A program made the translations under genes and the position numbers. From positions 992,001 to 1,056,000 of the forward strand of contig NZ_SRMB01000001.1 in the NCBI RefSeq assembly GCF_004745645.1: a stretch of 64,000 nt of DNA, given 5' to 3'. Below the pieces are notes generated by a model. That model made no database searches. It was not told the origin of the DNA and was given only the letters and a program-made list of their open reading frames with translations. This stretch comes from Hymenobacter metallicola. Lineage in GTDB: Bacteria; Bacteroidota; Bacteroidia; Cytophagales; Hymenobacteraceae. Below, in pieces: positions 45,580 to 54,676 of the stretch. Each line of letters opens with the position of its first letter. Positions within the stretch are counted from its first letter, which is position 1.

Positions 45580-46119
45580 ATGGAACAGGCCACATTTGGC
45601 GGGGGGTGCTTCTGGTGCACCGAAGCCGTTTTTCAGAACTTGAATGGGGTGCACAAAGTGGTATCGGGCTACACGGGGGGGCGCATTGCCAACCCGACCT
45701 ATAAGGAAGTATGCAGCGGCCTGACCGGGCACAACGAAGTTATTCAGGTCACCTTCGACCCGCAGGTGATTAGCTACGAGGAGCTACTGGAAGTGTTCTG
45801 GAAAACCCACGACCCGACTACCCTCAACCGCCAGGGCAACGACGTGGGTACGCAGTACCGCTCCGGAATTTATTTCCACAACGAGGAGCAGCAGCGCCTG
45901 GCCGAGCAGTACAAGCAAAAGCTGACCGCCGCCCAGGCCTTCGACCAGCCGATTACCACGGAAATTGTACCGCTCAAAGTTTTCTATCCGGCTGAGGATT
46001 ACCACCAAAACTACTACAACCTGAACGGCACTCAGCCCTACTGCCAGTTTGTGGTAAAGAGCAAGGTGGACAAGGTGAAAGCCGTGTTTGGCGACAAACT
46101 CAAAAAGTCGGTAGCGTAG
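45580..46119 (+). CDS. msrA: Peptide-methionine (S)-S-oxide reductase
   Basis: 179 aa from ATG 45580; the 18 codons before it lack family likeness and the first residues MEQATFGGGCFWCTEAVF match MsrA directly. Cys10 in GCFW is catalytic. GYTGGRIANPTYKEVCSG, HDPTTLNRQGNDVGTQYRS and FYPAEDYHQNYYN complete the family. It repairs oxidised methionine in the cytoplasm. A palindromic terminator follows. Confidence 0.97.
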   Translation: MEQATFGGGCFWCTEAVFQNLNGVHKVVSGYTGGRIANPTYKEVCSGLTGHNEVIQVTFDPQVISYEELLEVFWKTHDPTTLNRQGNDVGTQYRSGIYFHNEEQQRLAEQYKQKLTAAQAFDQPITTEIVPLKVFYPAEDYHQNYYNLNGTQPYCQFVVKSKVDKVKAVFGDKLKKSVA

Positions 46120-46141
46120 CGCTTGCCTACAAGCTCAACAT

Positions 46142-46173
46142 AACAAAAGCACGGCCCGGGCCGTGCTTTTGTT
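46142..46173 (+). terminator. Palindromic terminator
   Basis: A perfect 32-bp palindrome (arms aacaaaagcacggccc and its complement), 22 bp past msrA. It has no unpaired loop. Confidence 0.85.
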
Positions 46174-46203
46174 GTTTCTACCCATTTCCACGTTCCCAAC
46201 CCC

Positions 46204-47151
46204 ATGGCCAAGTCTAAGCCTGAATCAAAACCTAAATACGTGATGCTCATCCACGGCGGGGCTGTCACCACCGACCCCGCCAGCATTCCACCCGAGAAGG
46301 AAGAAGCCCTAAAAGCCGGGCTAGCAGCGGCGTTGAGCGCAGGATGGGAAATCCTGAACCGCGGCGGCACGGCCCTCGATGCGGTGGAGGCCGCCGTGAT
46401 GAGCATGGAAGACAATGAGCTGTTCAACGCCGGCCGCGGGGGCATGTTCAATATCAACGGCGAAGTGGAAACCGAGTCGTCGATTATGGACGGGGTCACG
46501 CTACGGGGCGGGGCTGTCAGCGGGCTAAAGCTGGTAAAAAACCCGGTGCGCCTGGCCCGCCTGGTGATGGAGAAGTGCAAGCACACTTTCCTGACGGCCG
46601 AGGGCGCCCAAGAGTTTGCCCTCGCCCAGGGCCTGACGTTGCAGGACCCGAGCTACTTCAAAACCGATGAGCAGCGCCAGGAGTGGCTCGACATCATTCA
46701 GGAGGCCCGCAAAACCGAAAATGCCAACAAGCACGACACCGTGGGCGCCGTTGCCCTCGACCAGCACGGCAACGTGGCCGTGGCTACCTCCACCGGGGGT
46801 ATTGAGGGCAAGCTGCGGGGCCGCGTGGGCGACAGCTGCATCTACGGGGGTGGCTCTTACGCTAACAACGACGTGTGCGCGGCCTCCTGCACCGGCGACG
46901 GAGAAATCATCATGTTGGCGGCCGTGGCCCACGAGGTCTACGCCCTGCGCAAGTACAAGCGTCTGCCCCTCGACGAGGCCGCCCGCCAAGCCGTGGACAT
47001 GTACGCCGACAAGCTCCAGGGCGACCGGGGCATCATTGCCGTGGACCCCGACGGCAATATTGCCCTGGAGTCGAACACCAACGTGTTTCGCAGGGCCTAC
47101 CGCATCGAGGAGCAAGAGCCGTTCGTGGATATTTGGATGAATACGAAATAG
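46204..47151 (+). CDS. Isoaspartyl peptidase / L-asparaginase (Ntn hydrolase)
   Basis: 315 aa, no signal peptide, so cytoplasmic. IHGGAVTTD, NELFNAGRGGMFN and the autocleavage site KHDTVGAVALD (Thr179 becomes the nucleophile of the beta subunit) place it in the type III plant-like family. GKLRGRVGDSCIYGGGSYAN follows with the binding residues. It hydrolyses isoaspartyl dipeptides, and asparagine weakly. It would be cut into about 178-residue alpha and 137-residue beta chains. Confidence 0.95.
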   Translation: MAKSKPESKPKYVMLIHGGAVTTDPASIPPEKEEALKAGLAAALSAGWEILNRGGTALDAVEAAVMSMEDNELFNAGRGGMFNINGEVETESSIMDGVTLRGGAVSGLKLVKNPVRLARLVMEKCKHTFLTAEGAQEFALAQGLTLQDPSYFKTDEQRQEWLDIIQEARKTENANKHDTVGAVALDQHGNVAVATSTGGIEGKLRGRVGDSCIYGGGSYANNDVCAASCTGDGEIIMLAAVAHEVYALRKYKRLPLDEAARQAVDMYADKLQGDRGIIAVDPDGNIALESNTNVFRRAYRIEEQEPFVDIWMNTK

Positions 47152-47176
47152 GGAGTTGTCCTTTTGCCGCTTACAA

Positions 47177-47217
47177 AACGAAACAGCCTGCTTTGAGGCA
47201 AAGCAGGCTGTTTCGTT
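47177..47217. terminator. Bidirectional terminator
   Basis: 19-bp stem aacgaaacagcctgctttg / caaagcaggctgtttcgtt with a 3-4 nt loop between convergent genes. Confidence 0.92.
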
Positions 47218-47238
47218 CTACTATACTCGGTTTCCTAC

Positions 47239-48057
47239 CTACACGCTCACGCCGAAGTCGCGCAGGGCGTCGTTGAGGCTCGTTTTCAGGTCGGTGCTGG
47301 GCTTGCGCTGGCCAATAATCAGGGCGCAGGGCACCTGGTACTCGCCGGCGGGGAATTTCTTGATGATGGAGCCGGGAATAACCACCGACCGGGCCGGCAC
47401 GAAGCCTTTGTACTCCACGGGCTCCGGGCCCGTTACGTCGATAATCTTGGTGCTGCCAGTGATGGTCACGCCGGCCCCGATGACGGCTTCCTTGCCCACG
47501 TGGCAGCCTTCCACCAGGATGCTGCGCGAGCCAATAAAGGCGCCGTCCTCGATGATAACCGGGGCGGCCTGTACGGGCTCCAGCACCCCACCGATGCCCA
47601 CGCCGCCACTTAGGTGTACGCCGGCCCCAATCTGGGCACAGGAGCCCACCGTGGCCCACGTATCGACCATGGTACCCTCACCCACCCAGGCGCCGATGTT
47701 GACGTAGCTGGGCATCAGAATCACGCCCGGGGCCAAAAAGGCACCGTAGCGGGCCGTAGCCGGCGGCACCACGCGCACCCCCTGGCTGGCGTAGTCAGTT
47801 TTGAGGCGCATTTTGTCGCGGTACTCGAAGGGCTTCAGCTCGATGGTTTCCATCTGCTGGATGGGGAAATACAGGATTACGGCCTTTTTTACCCAGTCAT
47901 TCACCTGCCACTGCCCGTCGGCGGTGGGTTCGGCCACGCGCAGGCGGCCCTTGTCGAGCTCCTCGATTACGGCGTGAATGGCGTCGGTGGTGGCAGCTTG
48001 CTGGAGAAGGCTCCGGTCGGCCCAGGCAGCTTCTATGGTTGCTTGCAGGTTGGTCAT
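47239..48057 (-). CDS. dapD: Tetrahydrodipicolinate N-succinyltransferase
   Basis: 272 aa from ATG 48057; the frame is open to 48135, but a TAGTTTTG promoter element (48085-48092) lies in that part. N-terminal helical domain, then the hexapeptide left-handed helix (VGEGTMVDTWATVGSCAQIG, GGVGIGGVLEPVQAAPVIIE). It makes N-succinyl-2-amino-6-ketopimelate for diaminopimelate and lysine, so it feeds peptidoglycan. Isolated from other dap genes. Confidence 0.96.
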   Translation of the reverse strand: MTNLQATIEAAWADRSLLQQAATTDAIHAVIEELDKGRLRVAEPTADGQWQVNDWVKKAVILYFPIQQMETIELKPFEYRDKMRLKTDYASQGVRVVPPATARYGAFLAPGVILMPSYVNIGAWVGEGTMVDTWATVGSCAQIGAGVHLSGGVGIGGVLEPVQAAPVIIEDGAFIGSRSILVEGCHVGKEAVIGAGVTITGSTKIIDVTGPEPVEYKGFVPARSVVIPGSIIKKFPAGEYQVPCALIIGQRKPSTDLKTSLNDALRDFGVSV

Positions 48058-48084
48058 GCGAAAGAGTGCAAAAAATGTAGGCTG

Positions 48085-48092
48085 CAAAACTA
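48085..48092 (-). promoter_or_regulatory. Candidate -7 element TAGTTTTG of dapD
   Basis: Exact TAnnTTTG on the minus strand, 28 bp before the ATG. The -33 element is not recognisable. Confidence 0.55.
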
Positions 48093-48231
48093 GCAGCAAA
48101 TTATTGGGCCCGGGCACTGAATTCGGGTAAAACATTGGGGCGCGCCCAAGGGTGAGGGCCGGTAAACACGCGGGTCCCTCTACCTTTAGGGCTGCTTACC
48201 CGGTTAGATTTTCCGCTTTAGTACCCTGCGC

Positions 48232-49401
48232 ATGGATGTAAGAAGCCTGCTACCCCTTGTCAGCCTGCTGGCCGTCTTTATTTCCTGCATCCTGGCTGTA
48301 TTCCTGCTCACCGTCCGGACCCGCAGCCGACTGAGCAATGCGCTGCTGGCCGGCTTCATTCTGCTCAACGCCCTGGATATCAGCTCGTGGTTTGTCAACC
48401 GGTTTTTGGTGGACTACCCCACGCTGCTGCTGCTCAAAATCAGCCTCAACACGCTGATTAATCCGCTCTACTACCTCTACGCCCTGGCCCTGTGCTACTC
48501 CGACTTTCGGCTGCGGCCCCGGCACCTCTGGCACCTGCTGCCCTTTGCGGCCTTGACCCTGGCGCTCATGCCCCGGTTTTACCTGGTGGAGACGACGGCC
48601 AAGCAGGCCTTTCTGGCCCACTACGGGGGCACGCCGGAGGCCACTTTCGGCTTTGTGCTGGGCCATGCGCAGTTCGTGTTCTACATCACGGCCACCTTTC
48701 TGACCCTGCGTAAGTACCACCGGACCTACGTCGAAAACTTTGCCGACACTTCGAGTATCACTTACCGCTGGCTGTTTCAGCTCACCGTCGTCGATACCGT
48801 CTTGCACAGCATCATCGTGGTTAAGGACCTGCTGGGGTTCACGCCCTACAGTCAGCTTTTCAACGGCCTGGAGCTGCTGGTGGGACTCAATGCAACCTGC
48901 ATTCTGTCGTGGTTTGTGCTCAAGGCCCTCTACAACCCTACCCTGTTTCGGAGCATCGACTCGACGCTGCCGCCGGTGGAGGAATTGGTAGCCCAAACGC
49001 AGGGTCAGGCCCCGGCCGAAGCAGTGCCGGCCCCTACGGCGCCCGCGCCGCCGGCAGCTGACCAGGTCCGGGAGGCCCAGATTCAGCAACTGCGAAACTA
49101 CATGGAGCAGGCCGAGCCCTTCCTCGACCCCGATCTGACAGTGCAGGACTTGGCCCGGCAGCTGCAGCTACCCGCGCGGGAATTGTCGGTACTCATCAAC
49201 CACCACCTGGATCAGCACTTCTTTGACTTTGTGAACGAGTACCGCATCAACAAGGCCAAGCGCCTGCTCAAGGACCCCAGCCAGGGCAAGCCAACGGTGC
49301 TGGAAATTCTCTACGCGGTGGGGTTTAATTCGAAGTCGTCGTTCAACACGTCGTTTAAAAAGCAGACGGGCCTAACGCCCACTCAGTACCGCAACGCCTG
49401 A
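48232..49401 (+). CDS. AraC-family regulator with N-terminal membrane domain
   Basis: 389 aa. Seven hydrophobic segments fill residues 1-240 (VSLLAVFISCILAVFLLTV, LLAGFILLNALDISSW, WHLLPFAALTLALMP and so on). A Pro/Ala linker (about 260-280) leads to an AraC domain: DLTVQDLARQLQLPARELS and GKPTVLEILYAVGFNSKSSF, ending TPTQYRNA. The architecture is common in Bacteroidota, where a membrane signal is coupled to DNA binding without a kinase. The outer-membrane receptor gene downstream is a plausible target. Confidence 0.92.
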   Translation: MDVRSLLPLVSLLAVFISCILAVFLLTVRTRSRLSNALLAGFILLNALDISSWFVNRFLVDYPTLLLLKISLNTLINPLYYLYALALCYSDFRLRPRHLWHLLPFAALTLALMPRFYLVETTAKQAFLAHYGGTPEATFGFVLGHAQFVFYITATFLTLRKYHRTYVENFADTSSITYRWLFQLTVVDTVLHSIIVVKDLLGFTPYSQLFNGLELLVGLNATCILSWFVLKALYNPTLFRSIDSTLPPVEELVAQTQGQAPAEAVPAPTAPAPPAADQVREAQIQQLRNYMEQAEPFLDPDLTVQDLARQLQLPARELSVLINHHLDQHFFDFVNEYRINKAKRLLKDPSQGKPTVLEILYAVGFNSKSSFNTSFKKQTGLTPTQYRNA

Positions 49402-49507
49402 TGCAGGCCGGGCAGCCTTACTTTTCAGTAGCAAGCTGCTTCCACTTAACCGAATCCTGACCAGCCCATCAACCAGCACCAATTGACTATCCACCAGCAC
49501 CTTACAT

Positions 49508-49575
49508 AAAAGTCGAACGCCTGCTAAGCGAAGTCGAACTCATTTCCCGGGAGGAAAAGGGTTCGACTTTTTTAG
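49508..49575 (+). terminator. Terminator with duplicated 5' arm
   Basis: AAGTCGAAC occurs at 49510-49518 (within an 11-bp arm from 49508) and at 49531-49539. Either can pair with GTTCGACTTTTT at 49561-49572. Inside the shorter loop a second small stem (tttcc / ggaaa) is possible. A T run follows. It ends the AraC-type gene 107-170 bp after its stop. Confidence 0.65.
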
Positions 49576-49654
49576 TCAGTCGCGGCGGCCGGGACGGCTT
49601 CTCACCTTTGGCAGACTTGGCGCTGATGCCAAGTAACATCAGCCCTTTGCCACC

Positions 49655-52126
49655 ATGGCCGCTTCCCTTCATCCTTTCCTGACCACCGGCTTTTCCCGCT
49701 GCTTTCGCCCCTTCCTATTCTCACTTCTTGGCCTGCGCCGGGTTGGGCTTTGTTTGTTGCTACTAGCCTTGTTGCTGCCCGAGTTGGCCGCGGCCCAAAG
49801 CACGGTGAGCGGCACGGTTACGGATGGCACGGCCCCCATCGGCTGGGCCAACGTGGTGTTGTTCGACCCCGCCGGCAAGCTGGCAGCGGCCACTGTCAGC
49901 ACCGAAGACGGGGGCTTTACGCTGACGGCTGCCAGCGGCACCTACCGGCTCCGGGTCAGCTTCCTGGGCTGCACCGATTGGGAGCAGGACGTGGTGCTGA
50001 CGACCAGCCTAGCAGTGGGCCCCATCGTGTTACAGCCCAGGAAGCTGACCCGCCTGCAGGAAGTCGTGGTGGTGGGCCGTAAAAAGCTGGTCGACTACCA
50101 GGCCGACCGGGTCGTGTTCAACGTGGAAAACAGCGTGGCCGCCACGGGGGGCGACGCCGTGGGAGCCCTCGGAGCCGCCCCCGGCGTATTGGTGCGCAAC
50201 GGCAGCATCAGCATACTGGGCAAAGGCTCGGCCCGGGTGATGGTGAACGGACGGCTGCTGGAGCTGTCGGGCGATGAGCTGGTGGCCTACCTCAAGTCGA
50301 TTCCGGCCAGCAGCATCCGCAACGTGGAGGTAATTAGCAGTCCGCCGGCCCGGTACGAGGCCAGCGGCGACGGGGGCCTGCTTAACATCAACCTTAAGCA
50401 GGGCCTGGCCAACGCCTGGAAAAACACCACGACCCTGGCCTACGAGCAGAACGCCTACGGAGCTGCCACCCTGCAAAACAACCTGGTCTACAGCAAAGAC
50501 AAGCTGCGGCTTACGCTCAGTGCCAGCGTCAAGCAGGGCCATAGCCAGGGCAAGCAAACCCTGGACACCTACTACCCTTCCGGCCCCTGGGAGCTGCGCT
50601 ACGAGGCCAAGCAACGGGTGGGCAACGCCGCTGGCCGCCTGGCCCTCGACTATGACCTGAGCAAGCGGACTACCATCGGGTTGCAGTACGCGGGCAGCTC
50701 CACGGCGGCTCCCAGCAGCCAGGACCACACCCAAATCAACGTACTCACGGCGGCTCACACCCTGGAATCGGTGCTGCTCGTTGTCGGAGCCCGGCAGGTG
50801 CGCACCAGCAGCCACGCCGCCAACGCCCATGTGGTAACCGTGCTGGACACGCTGCAACGCAAGATTTCTCTGGATGCCGACTACTTCACCTACCGCACCG
50901 ACGTGGACAACCGCTTTACCTCGACGAGCTTGTCCCCCGCCCAGGAGTATTTGCACACGAGCCTGGCGGTCCGCAACATTTCCGGACAGCAGATCCAGAA
51001 CTTCAGCGCGAAGGTTGACGTGGAGCACCCGCTGCAATGGGCCACGCTCAGCTATGGCGCAAAAGTCAGCCTGCTTCAGAGCCGTAGCGCCCTGCAGTAC
51101 TACAACACGCTGCCGGCCGCCCCAGTCCTGGACCCCAACCAGTCGAACAGCTTCGAGTACCGGGAGCAGACCCAGGCCCTGTACCTGAGCGGTACCCGCC
51201 GATTGAGCACCCGCTGGAGCCTGCAACTGGGGCTGCGCCTGGAGAAAACCCACACCCGGGGCTACTCCGCCACCCTGGCCCAAAGCACCACCACCAACTA
51301 CCTTAAAGCCTTTCCCAGCGCCTACCTGACCTATCAGCCCACCGCTAACCAGCGCCTGCAGGCCACCTACGGGCGGCGGGTAAACCGGCCCGGCTTTGCG
51401 TTGCTCAACCCCTTCCGCTCCTACATCAACAGCACCAGCTACTCGGAAGGCAACCCGTTTTTGCAGCCCAGCTTCGTCGACAACCTGGAGCTGACCCATA
51501 CCTTGCGGGAAACGCTGCGCACCACGGCCTTCCTGACCCGCACCACCGACGGCTTCGGACCCGTGTTTACGGCTAGTTCTGCCACCAACACCCTGGTTAT
51601 CAGCCGCCAGAATTACTTCCAGGAAGTTACTCTCGGGCTGGGCACTACTTATTCGGCCACGCCAACCGCGTGGTGGCAAACCCAGAATACGGTTTACCTG
51701 CTCGGCTCCCGCAGCCGCTTTAGCGGGGAACTGGCCGCCACCGCCCGCAATACGCCCCAGCTCTACGCCGCTACCAGCCACACCCTCACGCTGAGCCCGA
51801 CCACCAAGCTCGAGATCGACTACACCTACAGCTCTGCGGTGGCCCGGGGCCTCTACACTATAGGCTACCAAGCGGGCCTGAACCTGGCCTGCCAGCAGCG
51901 TCTGTTTCATAACCGGGTGCAAGCCACTCTGCTGTTAAATGACGTTTTCAACACGGCGTATCTGAAGGACTACACCTCCACCGTCAACGGCATCAAGCAA
52001 GTCTACAGTGAGAACAACAGCAGCCGCTTCGTGCGCCTGTCTCTGTCCTACGACTTTGGCAACCGTCAGCTCAAAGCCGCCTCCCGGGAGTTTGGCAACG
52101 ACGAGGAGCGGAAACGCACCAACTAG
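49655..52126 (+). CDS. TonB-receptor-like outer-membrane protein with carboxypeptidase-like N-domain
   Basis: 823 aa. A long signal peptide (cleaved near AAAQ), then a CarboxypepD_reg-like domain (STVSGTVTDGTAPIGWANVV ... GTYRLRVSFLG), a plug-like domain (QEVVVVGRKKLVDYQADRVV, NGRLLELSGDELVAYLKSIP) and a C-terminal barrel of about 22 strands (outer_membrane beta-barrel family 14-like). No TonB box is evident, as is usual in this subfamily. The substrate is not predictable; no SusD gene is adjacent. The last residues are charged (EFGNDEERKRTN), unlike a classic Phe-ended barrel. Confidence 0.88.
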   Translation: MAASLHPFLTTGFSRCFRPFLFSLLGLRRVGLCLLLLALLLPELAAAQSTVSGTVTDGTAPIGWANVVLFDPAGKLAAATVSTEDGGFTLTAASGTYRLRVSFLGCTDWEQDVVLTTSLAVGPIVLQPRKLTRLQEVVVVGRKKLVDYQADRVVFNVENSVAATGGDAVGALGAAPGVLVRNGSISILGKGSARVMVNGRLLELSGDELVAYLKSIPASSIRNVEVISSPPARYEASGDGGLLNINLKQGLANAWKNTTTLAYEQNAYGAATLQNNLVYSKDKLRLTLSASVKQGHSQGKQTLDTYYPSGPWELRYEAKQRVGNAAGRLALDYDLSKRTTIGLQYAGSSTAAPSSQDHTQINVLTAAHTLESVLLVVGARQVRTSSHAANAHVVTVLDTLQRKISLDADYFTYRTDVDNRFTSTSLSPAQEYLHTSLAVRNISGQQIQNFSAKVDVEHPLQWATLSYGAKVSLLQSRSALQYYNTLPAAPVLDPNQSNSFEYREQTQALYLSGTRRLSTRWSLQLGLRLEKTHTRGYSATLAQSTTTNYLKAFPSAYLTYQPTANQRLQATYGRRVNRPGFALLNPFRSYINSTSYSEGNPFLQPSFVDNLELTHTLRETLRTTAFLTRTTDGFGPVFTASSATNTLVISRQNYFQEVTLGLGTTYSATPTAWWQTQNTVYLLGSRSRFSGELAATARNTPQLYAATSHTLTLSPTTKLEIDYTYSSAVARGLYTIGYQAGLNLACQQRLFHNRVQATLLLNDVFNTAYLKDYTSTVNGIKQVYSENNSSRFVRLSLSYDFGNRQLKAASREFGNDEERKRTN

Positions 52127-52244
52127 ATGCCCCTTGCTGGTACAGCCGGTGGCTTATTCCTCTTCAGCGTACCAAGCGCCGGCTTACGGCCGTTTAGCCA
52201 GCAGGCCAAACTATTTCGCAGAAGTAGCATCTTTGGCGGCAACA

Positions 52245-53393
52245 ATGCAGCCGACCACCTTTCTTCTGGCCTCCGTCCTCAAACCCCTGGACGATACCCG
52301 CATGTACGGCAAGTTTGGCCGGACGCTGGTGGCGCGGGCCGCGGAGGCGCACGTGGTGCACATTGCCGGCCGGCAGGCACCGCTACCCGCCGCCGCTCCA
52401 CCTGGTATTCACTTTCATGCTTTGCTGCACGGCAGCCGCCTGAGCTGGGCCCGGCTGGCGGCACAGTGGAAATACTGGCGCCTGCTGCGCCGCCTCCGGC
52501 CCGATGTCGTGCTGGTGCACGCCCCGGAGCTACTGCCCCTAACGCTGCTCTGGCAGCTACTGCGGCCCCAAGGGCAGTTTCTCTACGATGTGCGGGAAAA
52601 TTACGCCCTCAACATCCGGACCCAGCGGGTGTACCCGGCCTGGCTGCGGGGCGTCCTGGCCAGCGTCGTGCGCCGGCTCGAAACGGCCGCCGCCCGCCGC
52701 GCCGCGGGAATTGTGCTGGCCGAGCGCACCTACGCCCAGGAGCTACCCTTCGCCGGGCCGGGCCGCACCGTTATTCTGGAAAACAAGTTTGAGCCAACGC
52801 CAGGCACGGCTCCCCCCGTTGCTTCCCGCCCCCTGCCCGCGCCTGCCCAAGCACTTCGCCTCCTGTATACGGGCACTATCTCCGAGCTCAACGGGGTGTT
52901 TGAGGCAATTGATTTCACGCTGCGCCTGCGCCAGTGCTGGCCCGCGGCTCACCTGACGATTATCGGGTTCTGCCAGCGCCCCGAGCAGCTTTCCAGGCTG
53001 CGGGGCCGCCTTGCCGCCAACCCCGGGGCCATAACGCTAATCGGCGGCGACGCGCTGGTGCCGCATGCCCGCATCGTGGCTGAAATCGGGCGCAGCCATG
53101 TGGGCCTGCTGCCCTACCAGCGCCACGAGAGTACCTGGCGGTGCGTACCCACCAAGCTCTTCGAATACCTCGCCAACGGACTGCCAGTACTGGTTCCGCC
53201 TAATAAGTACTGGGCCGAAATAGTTGAGCAGCACCAGGCCGGCATCGTTGTACGCTTTGATGAAACTTTTGAGCCGGCCTCGCTTGTAGAACAGCTCACG
53301 ACCACCTCGTTTTACCCCCAAGGTCCGCCCGCCGAGGCTTTTTGGCAGTCGGAAGCCACAAAATTGTGGAGGCTACTGGATACTATCCGGTAA
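52245..53393 (+). CDS. Glycosyltransferase, GT4-like
   Basis: 382 aa from ATG 52245. The frame is open back into the receptor gene (52008), which was rejected because the residues there are out-of-frame receptor sequence. N-lobe RLRPDVVLVHAPELLPLT; C-lobe with LLYTGTISELNGVFEAIDF and the donor-binding KLFEYLANGLPVLVPP (the E at the usual EX7E position). It adds a sugar from an activated donor to an unknown acceptor, probably surface polysaccharide. It starts 118 bp after the receptor gene. Confidence 0.88.
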   Translation: MQPTTFLLASVLKPLDDTRMYGKFGRTLVARAAEAHVVHIAGRQAPLPAAAPPGIHFHALLHGSRLSWARLAAQWKYWRLLRRLRPDVVLVHAPELLPLTLLWQLLRPQGQFLYDVRENYALNIRTQRVYPAWLRGVLASVVRRLETAAARRAAGIVLAERTYAQELPFAGPGRTVILENKFEPTPGTAPPVASRPLPAPAQALRLLYTGTISELNGVFEAIDFTLRLRQCWPAAHLTIIGFCQRPEQLSRLRGRLAANPGAITLIGGDALVPHARIVAEIGRSHVGLLPYQRHESTWRCVPTKLFEYLANGLPVLVPPNKYWAEIVEQHQAGIVVRFDETFEPASLVEQLTTTSFYPQGPPAEAFWQSEATKLWRLLDTIR

Positions 53394-53496
53394 CTGTCGA
53401 CCTTTGCCGGCCGTTAGCGGAAATGCGGGACCAATTTTGCTATCTTCGCCTCCTTTTTTCCTGCTCCCTTCCCCCGAGTATTCCCACATTGTACAT

Positions 53497-54507
53497 ATGA
53501 GCACACTGCGTCATTCTGAAATTGCCGGCGTCGGCCATTACGTCCCCTCCCGTGTTGTCACCAATGCCGACATCACCGAACTCATGGAAACCACCGACGA
53601 GTGGATTCAGGAGCGCACCGGCATCAAGGAACGCCGCTGGTTTGAGGAAGGCAAGGACACTACGGCTAACATGGGCGCCAACGCGGCCCGCAAGGCGCTG
53701 GAAATGGCCGGCCTGCAGCCCGACGACGTGCAGATGATAGTGTTTGCCACCCTGTCGCCCGACTACTTCTTCCCCGGCTCGGGCGTGCTATTGCAGCGGG
53801 AGTTGGGCATCAAGGACCCAATCCCGGCTTTCGACGTGCGCAACCAGTGCTCGGGTTTCGTGTATGCCTTGAGCATGGCCGACCAGTTCGTGAAAACCGG
53901 CATGTACGACACCGTGCTGGTGGTAGGCTCCGAAATTCACTCCTCGGGCCTCGATATCAGCACCCGCGGCCGGGCCGTGTCGGTTATTTTCGGGGATGGT
54001 GCCGGCGCCGTGGTGCTGCGCCCCAGCACCCGTGAGGGCCACGGCATTCTGAGCACCCACCTGCACTCCCAGGGAGAGCACGCCGAGGAGCTGATTGTGA
54101 AAGAGCCCGGCTCGAACCGCAACAAGCGCGTGGAGTACGTAGTCGACAACCACCTCGACATGTACCCTTACATGAACGGTCAGAACGTGTTCAAGCACGC
54201 TGTGGTGCGCTTTCCCCAGGTTATCAAGGAGGCCCTCGACCAGAACGGCATGCAGGCCCAGGACATCGACATGCTGATTCCGCACCAGGCCAACCTGCGC
54301 ATCACCCAGTTTGTGCAGCAGAAAATGGGCCTCTCGGATGACAAAATCTACAGCAACATTCAGCGCTACGGCAACACCACGGCCGCTTCCGTACCGATTG
54401 CGCTGAGCGAGGCCGTAGCCGAAGGCAAGATCAAGCGGGGCGACTTAGTCTGCCTGGCCGCCTTCGGCTCGGGCTTCACCTGGGCTTCGGCCCTTATCAA
54501 ATGGTAA
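53497..54507 (+). CDS. fabH: Beta-ketoacyl-ACP synthase III
   Basis: 336 aa from ATG 53497. Catalytic triad visible: Cys118 (RNQCSGFVYAL), His263 (PHQANLRITQF) and Asn293 (YGNTTAASVP). It condenses acetyl- or branched acyl-CoA with malonyl-ACP to start fatty acid chains. Bacteroidota often carry several FabH copies, so another may be the housekeeping one. The upstream TATCTTCG (53441-53448) is a one-mismatch -7 element. Followed by its own terminator and a DtxR-type regulator. Confidence 0.94.
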   Translation: MSTLRHSEIAGVGHYVPSRVVTNADITELMETTDEWIQERTGIKERRWFEEGKDTTANMGANAARKALEMAGLQPDDVQMIVFATLSPDYFFPGSGVLLQRELGIKDPIPAFDVRNQCSGFVYALSMADQFVKTGMYDTVLVVGSEIHSSGLDISTRGRAVSVIFGDGAGAVVLRPSTREGHGILSTHLHSQGEHAEELIVKEPGSNRNKRVEYVVDNHLDMYPYMNGQNVFKHAVVRFPQVIKEALDQNGMQAQDIDMLIPHQANLRITQFVQQKMGLSDDKIYSNIQRYGNTTAASVPIALSEAVAEGKIKRGDLVCLAAFGSGFTWASALIKW

Positions 54508-54562
54508 ATTAAACGCTACGTCCTGCCCCTGGCAGGAATCGTAGTGTAGCTTTTAAGTCAAG

Positions 54563-54600
54563 GAGGTGGCTGGCCAACGTAGGCGGCCACCTCTTTTTTG
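54563..54600 (+). terminator. Terminator of fabH
   Basis: Stem gaggtggc / gccacctc with a 15-nt loop and six T. Confidence 0.85.
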
Positions 54601-54648
54601 TTCGCCCCGCCGACCACGCCGCTTGCCTGAACTTGCGTTTAGAATTTC

Positions 54649-54656
54649 TAATTTTG
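54649..54656 (+). promoter_or_regulatory. Candidate -7 element TAATTTTG
   Basis: Exact TAnnTTTG, 21 bp before the TTG start of the DtxR-type gene. CTTG stands 23 bp upstream, slightly beyond normal spacing. Confidence 0.45.
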
Positions 54657-54676
54657 AAGCCTAACCCGCTATTCTC

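Noticed and set aside
50030-51922. 630-codon minus-strand frame opposite the outer-membrane receptor
   Set aside because: A shadow; rich in Gly/Val/Arg without family signs.
52008-52244. Longer start of the glycosyltransferase inside the receptor gene
   Set aside because: The extra residues (Thr/Ala/Pro/Cys-rich) are receptor sequence read in another frame.
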